Assembly: GCF_052115865.1 (NCBI RefSeq)
Contig: NZ_JBQKME010000004.1
Coordinates: 62,001-126,000 of the forward strand
Source: Fundicoccus_A sp052115865
GTDB taxonomy: Bacteria > Bacillota > Bacilli > Lactobacillales > Aerococcaceae
DNA: 64,000 bases
Direction: 5' to 3'
A program made the position numbers and the translations under genes. The notes beneath the pieces were generated by a model that was given only the letters and a program-made list of their open reading frames with translations, was not told the DNA's origin and made no database searches. Shown one piece after another: positions 59,705 through 64,000 of this stretch (the stretch's first letter is position 1; the number at the start of each line of letters is the position of its first letter).

Positions 59705-61807
59705 ATGACGACAAATGAGACAGCATTAAATACATATAATGACGAGTCGATTCAGGTACTTGAGGGATTGGATGCAGTCAGAAAAAGACCAGGGATGTAC
59801 ATCGGGTCAACCGATCAAAGAGGGATGCATCACCTAATATATGAAGTCGTTGACAATGCAATAGACGAAGCTTTAAACGATTTTGCTGATACAATTGATG
59901 TCACCATCCATGCGGATGGCAGTGTATCAGTAACGGATAATGGACGAGGCATGCCAATTGGTAAGCATGCAAGTGGTGTCCCTACGATACAAGTTATTTT
60001 CACCGTCCTCCATGCGGGAGGAAAATTTGGTCAAGGTGGCTATAAGTCTGCGGGTGGACTACATGGGGTTGGAGCTAGTGTGGTGAATGCACTATCATCA
60101 TGGCTTGAAGTTGATGTGTATCGCCAAGGCTATCGCTATCATATGCGATTTGAAGAGGGTGGCAAGCCAGTCACGAAACTCGTGAAATCCAAGCATTCCA
60201 ACAAATCCGATTCAGGAACAAGAGTCCATTTTTTACCTGACAGCAATATTTTTGGTCAAACACGTATTAATATTGAAACGATTGCGGAAAGAATGCGTGA
60301 ATCAGCTTTTCTATTAAAAGGCTTAACCATTAATTTAACGGATGAAAGAACCGACTACCAAGAAGTTTTCCATTATGAAAATGGTCTTGAGGATTTCATT
60401 AAATATCTCAATGAAGAAAAAGATACATTAGGTCCAATCGCTAACTTTAGTGGCACAGTCGATGACTTCGAAATTGATTTTTCGATGCAATACAATGATG
60501 GTTATTCTGAAACAATCTTATCTTTTGCCAATAATGTTCGAACCAATGGTGGGGGAACTCACGAAATTGGGATGAAAACGGCCATTACGAAGGCTTTCAA
60601 TGAATATGGCCGGCAAGTAAATTTGTTAAAAGATAAGGATAAAAACCTTGAAGGTAGCGATGTTCGAGAAGGACTATCTGCCGTCTTATCCATTAAAATT
60701 CCAGAACAATACTTACAATTTGAAGGGCAGACAAAAGAAAAACTAGGAACTCCTATTGCTCGTTCGCTCGTCGATAATTTTATTAATGAGCAATTATTAA
60801 TCTTTTTAAATGAAAATGGTAATTTTAGCCAACAAATTTTACGGAAATCCATTCAAGCGCGTGAAACACGAGAAGCAGCCCGCAAAGCAAGAGATGCAGC
60901 CCGTACTGGAGCTAAGAAAAGCCAACAAGAGCGCCTTTTATCTGGAAAACTAACTAAGGCACAATCTAAAGATGCAACAAAAAATGAGTTATATATTGTC
61001 GAAGGGGATTCCGCTGGTGGATCTGCCAAATTAGGACGTGATCGCCGTTATCAAGCGATTTTACCTTTACGTGGTAAAGTAATTAATACCGAAAAAGCTA
61101 GCATGCAAGATATTATGAAAAACGAAGAAATCAATACCATGATCTACACCATTGGTGGAGGCGTTGGAGCTGATTTTGATATTTCAACCATTAACTATGA
61201 TAAAGTTGTTATTATGACGGATGCGGATACCGATGGTGCCCATATTCAAGTCTTGCTATTAACTTTCTTCTACCGCTATATGAAACCTTTATTAGAACAT
61301 GGAAAAGTCTATCTCGCGATGCCTCCTTTATTTAAAGTATCTAAAAAGGTTGGTAAAAAAGAAGTTATCGAATACGCTTGGACGGAAGACGAATTAGAAC
61401 AACAAATCAAAAAAGTTGGTAAAGGATATATTTTACAACGCTATAAAGGTTTAGGGGAAATGAATGCTGATCAATTATGGGATACAACCATGAATCCTGA
61501 TAGCCGTTTATTAATTCGGGTGACCATTGACGATCAAGCCCAAGTTGAAAGACGAGTGACCACTTTAATGGGGACGAAAGTCGAACCAAGAAGAAAATGG
61601 ATTGAGCAAAATGTCCAATTCAATTTAGATTCTGAAGATACCTTATTAAATGAACAAGATAACCCCCATCAAAACCAGCAGCATCAAAAGGTTGAAAAAT
61701 TGATTGCTGAAGCCAACGATATAGATGCCTTAAGTGAGGACGATTTACCAGAATTTGATGATGATGGTCAAGGAAGTCTATTTGTAGGAGGCGATTTAAA
61801 TGAGTAA
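59705..61807 (+). CDS. parE: DNA topoisomerase IV subunit B
   Basis: ATPase subunit of topoisomerase IV, which decatenates daughter chromosomes. The start at 59681 in the same frame lacks a ribosome binding site; ATG 59705 follows GAGGTG by six bases (700 residues). GHKL ATPase motifs: YEVVDNAIDEAL, TDNGRGMP, KSAGGLHGVGASVVNALS. The Toprim domain has EGDSAGGSAKLGRDR and DADTDGAHI. It is parE rather than gyrB on gene order (plsY before, a ParC-type gene after). It overlaps parC by 8 bp. Confidence 0.94.
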   Translation: MTTNETALNTYNDESIQVLEGLDAVRKRPGMYIGSTDQRGMHHLIYEVVDNAIDEALNDFADTIDVTIHADGSVSVTDNGRGMPIGKHASGVPTIQVIFTVLHAGGKFGQGGYKSAGGLHGVGASVVNALSSWLEVDVYRQGYRYHMRFEEGGKPVTKLVKSKHSNKSDSGTRVHFLPDSNIFGQTRINIETIAERMRESAFLLKGLTINLTDERTDYQEVFHYENGLEDFIKYLNEEKDTLGPIANFSGTVDDFEIDFSMQYNDGYSETILSFANNVRTNGGGTHEIGMKTAITKAFNEYGRQVNLLKDKDKNLEGSDVREGLSAVLSIKIPEQYLQFEGQTKEKLGTPIARSLVDNFINEQLLIFLNENGNFSQQILRKSIQARETREAARKARDAARTGAKKSQQERLLSGKLTKAQSKDATKNELYIVEGDSAGGSAKLGRDRRYQAILPLRGKVINTEKASMQDIMKNEEINTMIYTIGGGVGADFDISTINYDKVVIMTDADTDGAHIQVLLLTFFYRYMKPLLEHGKVYLAMPPLFKVSKKVGKKEVIEYAWTEDELEQQIKKVGKGYILQRYKGLGEMNADQLWDTTMNPDSRLLIRVTIDDQAQVERRVTTLMGTKVEPRRKWIEQNVQFNLDSEDTLLNEQDNPHQNQQHQKVEKLIAEANDIDALSEDDLPEFDDDGQGSLFVGGDLNE

Positions 61808-64000
61808 TGAAATTGGAATTCAAGAACTAGGTTTCGCAAATGTCATTGGCGATCGTTTTGGACGCTATTCAAAATATATTATCCAAGATCGCGCTTTACC
61901 AGATATTCGTGATGGCTTAAAACCTGTTCAGCGACGCATTTTGTTTGCCATGTTCCAAGAAAGAAATACTGCCGAAAATCCCTATCGTAAATCAGCGAAA
62001 ACAGTAGGAAATGTGATTGGTAATTACCATCCGCATGGGGATTCTTCTGTTTACGAAGCCATGGTTAGGATGAGTCAAGATTGGAAATTACGCTATCCGT
62101 TAGTGGATATGCATGGTAATAACGGTAGTATGGATGGAGACCCAGCTGCAGCGATGCGGTATACGGAGGCCCGTTTATCTCCTATTGCCGGTGAATTATT
62201 GAGAGACTTAAGAAGTCAAACGGTTGATTATTTACTCAACTTTGATGATACGCTTGAAGAGCCGACTGTCCTGCCAGCCCGCATTCCGAATTTGTTAATT
62301 AATGGTGCGACAGGGATTTCTGCCGGTTATGCGACCGAAATACCACCACATAACTTAAAAGAAGTTCTAGATGCCTTAATTTACATGTTAGGCCATAAAC
62401 GTTATGACCTAGATAAAATTATGACATTTATTCAAGGTCCTGATTTTCCAACCGGTGGTATTATTCAAGGAAAAGACGATATCCGAAAAGCATTTAAAAA
62501 AGGACAAGGTAAAATTGTTGTTCGTGCTTTGACTGAAATTGAGAATTTAAAAGGAAGTAAATCACAAATCGTGATCACTGAATTACCTTATGACGTCAAT
62601 AAATCAAAATTAATTCAACGCTTGGATGATATCCGAATCCAGAAGAAAATTGATGGTATAGCAGAAGTTCGCGATGAATCAGACCGGACAGGTGTTCGGG
62701 TAGTTGTTGAATTACGCCGTGATATTAACGCTAACGATGTATTGAATTATTTATTAAAAAATTCTGATTTACAAATCAACTACCACTTAAATATGGTGGC
62801 CATTAATAATCGCCGTCCTGAAGTGGTAAGCTTATTACAAATTCTAGAAGCTTATTTAACCCACCAACGTGATATTATTCGTCGACGAACAGAATTTAAT
62901 CTGAATCGTGATCAAGAGCGTCTACATATCGTAGATGGATTAATTCGAGTTGTTTCCATCTTGGATGAAGTGATTGCGACTATTCGCGCATCTGAAAACA
63001 AGGCCGATGCTAAAAATAATTTAGTAGAACAATTCGATTTTTCTTTAGATCAAGCAGAAGCAATTGTTTCTTTACAATTATACCGTTTAACTAATACCGA
63101 CGTTGTAGCCTTACAAAACGAGAAACTAGAATTAAACGAACAAATTTTAATGTATCAAAACATTTTAAATAATGAAGAAACTTTGAATAAAGTTCTTAGC
63201 CAAGAGTTGAAAGAACTTAAAAATAAATATCCCAGCCAAAGACGGACTAAAATTGAAGACGAAGTAGAAGAAATTACCGTTTCAACGGCTTTAATTATTC
63301 CAAAAGAAACCGTCAATGTTTCAATTACAAAAGAAGGGTATATAAAACGCACCAGCGTACGTTCATTTGCCTCTTCTGATACGATGGACTTAGGAAGCCG
63401 TGATTTTGATTACCCGGTCTTTGTTAAAGAAATGTCAACGCATGATCAACTTGTGATTGTGACAAATAAGGGGAATTATATCCACTTACCGGTTCATGAA
63501 CTTCCCGATATTCGCTGGAAGGAATTAGGTCGTCATCTATCTCAGTATTATCAATTAGAGCCGAACGAACAAGTACTGAATGTTTTCGAAGCTGCTGAAG
63601 ATATTGAGGGGAACGAAAAAGATGGAGCAAATGATTTAATTGTTTTAGCAAGCAAACTAGGTAAGATTAAACAAACCTTCATGAATCAATTTACTACTTA
63701 TCGAAGCTATAAGACTAAAACAGCCATGGCCATGAAATTGGCCGATGATGACGAATTAGTCAGTGCCAATCGTGTAAAAGCGGATCAAGCTTACGAGGTA
63801 GTTATTTTAACACAGCGAAGTTATGCTATTCGTTATGATTTAAATGAAGTAGCAATTAGTGGATTGAAAACCCAAGGTGTTGTTTCTATTAACCTAAAAT
63901 CAGATGATGAAATCATTGCGGTAATAATTGATCCACATGTCGATTCTGACTCTGAAATTTTAGCCTTGACGCAACGGGGGAATCTGAAACACTTTAAGAC
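61800..64000 (+). CDS. parC: DNA topoisomerase IV subunit A (3' end outside window)
   Basis: DNA-breaking subunit. The frame starts at ATG 61800, overlapping parE by 8 bp, with TAGGAGG ahead, and is open to the edge (at least 733 residues of about 820). The quinolone-resistance region reads HPHGDSSVYEAMVR with Ser82 and Glu86 at the positions equivalent to Streptococcus pneumoniae Ser79 and Asp83; both are of the susceptible type. The catalytic Tyr is in AAMRYTEARLS. GATGISAGYATEIPPHNL marks it as ParC, not GyrA. C-terminal beta-pinwheel is partly present. Confidence 0.95.
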   Translation, partial: MSNEIGIQELGFANVIGDRFGRYSKYIIQDRALPDIRDGLKPVQRRILFAMFQERNTAENPYRKSAKTVGNVIGNYHPHGDSSVYEAMVRMSQDWKLRYPLVDMHGNNGSMDGDPAAAMRYTEARLSPIAGELLRDLRSQTVDYLLNFDDTLEEPTVLPARIPNLLINGATGISAGYATEIPPHNLKEVLDALIYMLGHKRYDLDKIMTFIQGPDFPTGGIIQGKDDIRKAFKKGQGKIVVRALTEIENLKGSKSQIVITELPYDVNKSKLIQRLDDIRIQKKIDGIAEVRDESDRTGVRVVVELRRDINANDVLNYLLKNSDLQINYHLNMVAINNRRPEVVSLLQILEAYLTHQRDIIRRRTEFNLNRDQERLHIVDGLIRVVSILDEVIATIRASENKADAKNNLVEQFDFSLDQAEAIVSLQLYRLTNTDVVALQNEKLELNEQILMYQNILNNEETLNKVLSQELKELKNKYPSQRRTKIEDEVEEITVSTALIIPKETVNVSITKEGYIKRTSVRSFASSDTMDLGSRDFDYPVFVKEMSTHDQLVIVTNKGNYIHLPVHELPDIRWKELGRHLSQYYQLEPNEQVLNVFEAAEDIEGNEKDGANDLIVLASKLGKIKQTFMNQFTTYRSYKTKTAMAMKLADDDELVSANRVKADQAYEVVILTQRSYAIRYDLNEVAISGLKTQGVVSINLKSDDEIIAVIIDPHVDSDSEILALTQRGNLKHFK

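Larger units (their letters stand above)
5042..63231. repeat. Dispersed decamer AATAAATATC, 22 copies
   Basis: Exact copies found by reading both strands. Plus strand, first base: 13072, 14273, 19256, 22867, 25748, 31343, 38212, 42889, 45787, 51268, 55621, 63222. Minus strand (GATATTTATT), first base: 5042, 5480, 10174, 16449, 17193, 17956, 25015, 31535, 39848, 49443. Sixteen or so are inside genes, in several codon phases; others sit at or just past stop codons (19256, 22867, 42889, 14273) or in intergenic spacers (5042, 31535). The base two after the decamer is C in most copies. The manual list may miss a copy. Confidence 0.8.

Noticed and set aside
59681..64000. Possibility that these genes are gyrB-gyrA and mark the replication origin
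   Set aside because: The plsY neighbour, the YATEIPPHNL signature of the second subunit and the absence of dnaA, dnaN and recF indicate topoisomerase IV.
1..64000. CRISPR arrays, tRNA or rRNA genes, insertion sequences, prophage
   Set aside because: No direct-repeat/spacer pattern, no tRNA-like cloverleaf or rRNA stretch, and no transposase, integrase (apart from xerC) or phage gene was seen.

Overview
The window reads as one contiguous piece of chromosome from a low-GC Gram-positive bacterium, almost certainly Lactobacillales. The pointers are an SMK-box (SAM-III) riboswitch in front of metK, T-box leaders in front of leuS and pheST, a CIRCE-controlled hrcA-grpE-dnaK-dnaJ operon, strong GGAGG ribosome binding sites, TTG/GTG starts, and the gene orders lepB-rbgA-rnhB-dprA-topA-xerC-hslVU and plsY/parE-parC. 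Aerococcaceae or Carnobacteriaceae would fit, but I cannot name a genus from sequence alone. No rRNA, tRNA, CRISPR array, prophage or complete insertion sequence was found. Both ends are cut inside genes: an unidentified membrane protein on the left and parC on the right.

Layout. 1-2.7 kb: membrane protein (partial), riboswitch-controlled metK, and a convergent MnmM-like tRNA methyltransferase. 2.8-4.7 kb: secreted five-LysM glucosaminidase. 4.7-7.5 kb: T-box and leuS. 7.5-13.5 kb: MurJ/YtgP flippase with a very long acidic N-terminal extension, RsuA-type pseudouridine synthase, PepV dipeptidase and TrmH-family methyltransferase, all tightly packed. 13.7-19.3 kb: HD-domain protein, T-box, a 42-bp tandem repeat array, pheS, pheT and a phosphoesterase. 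19.3-24.1 kb: heat-shock operon. 24.2-36.7 kb: an Mga/AtxA-type remnant, an EEP-family hydrolase with an FGGY kinase, lepA, an ABC exporter, ung, a CPBP protease, an ABC-F protein, thyA-folA and a secreted beta-lactamase-like protein. 36.8-41.0 kb: an accessory sugar operon of three Gfo/Idh/MocA oxidoreductases and one TIM-barrel isomerase behind a promoter with a palindromic operator. 41.0-41.7 kb: a second 42-bp repeat array, bracketed by two copies of the same hairpin. 41.7-46.1 kb: CPA2 antiporter, ABC transporter and hemolysin III family protein. 46.3-58.8 kb: housekeeping run from a YpmS-like protein through deoD, ctpA, lepB, rbgA, rnhB, dprA, topA, xerC, hslV, hslU and an aldose epimerase. 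58.8-64 kb: plsY divergent from parE-parC.

Functionally the window is mostly core: translation (metK, leuS, pheST, lepA, rbgA, rRNA/tRNA modification), chaperones and proteolysis, DNA topology and repair (topA, parEC, ung, xerC, dprA, rnhB), thymidylate/folate synthesis and envelope biogenesis. The least explained signals are not protein-coding. First, the 10-mer AATAAATATC occurs 22 times by manual count, on both strands, inside genes in several reading frames and at stop codons, roughly as an uptake-sequence-like word would. Second, there are two sequence-unrelated arrays that share an exact 42-bp period and inverted repeats at the unit ends. Third, a CIRCE-like palindrome doubles as a terminator just upstream of the real hrcA CIRCE.
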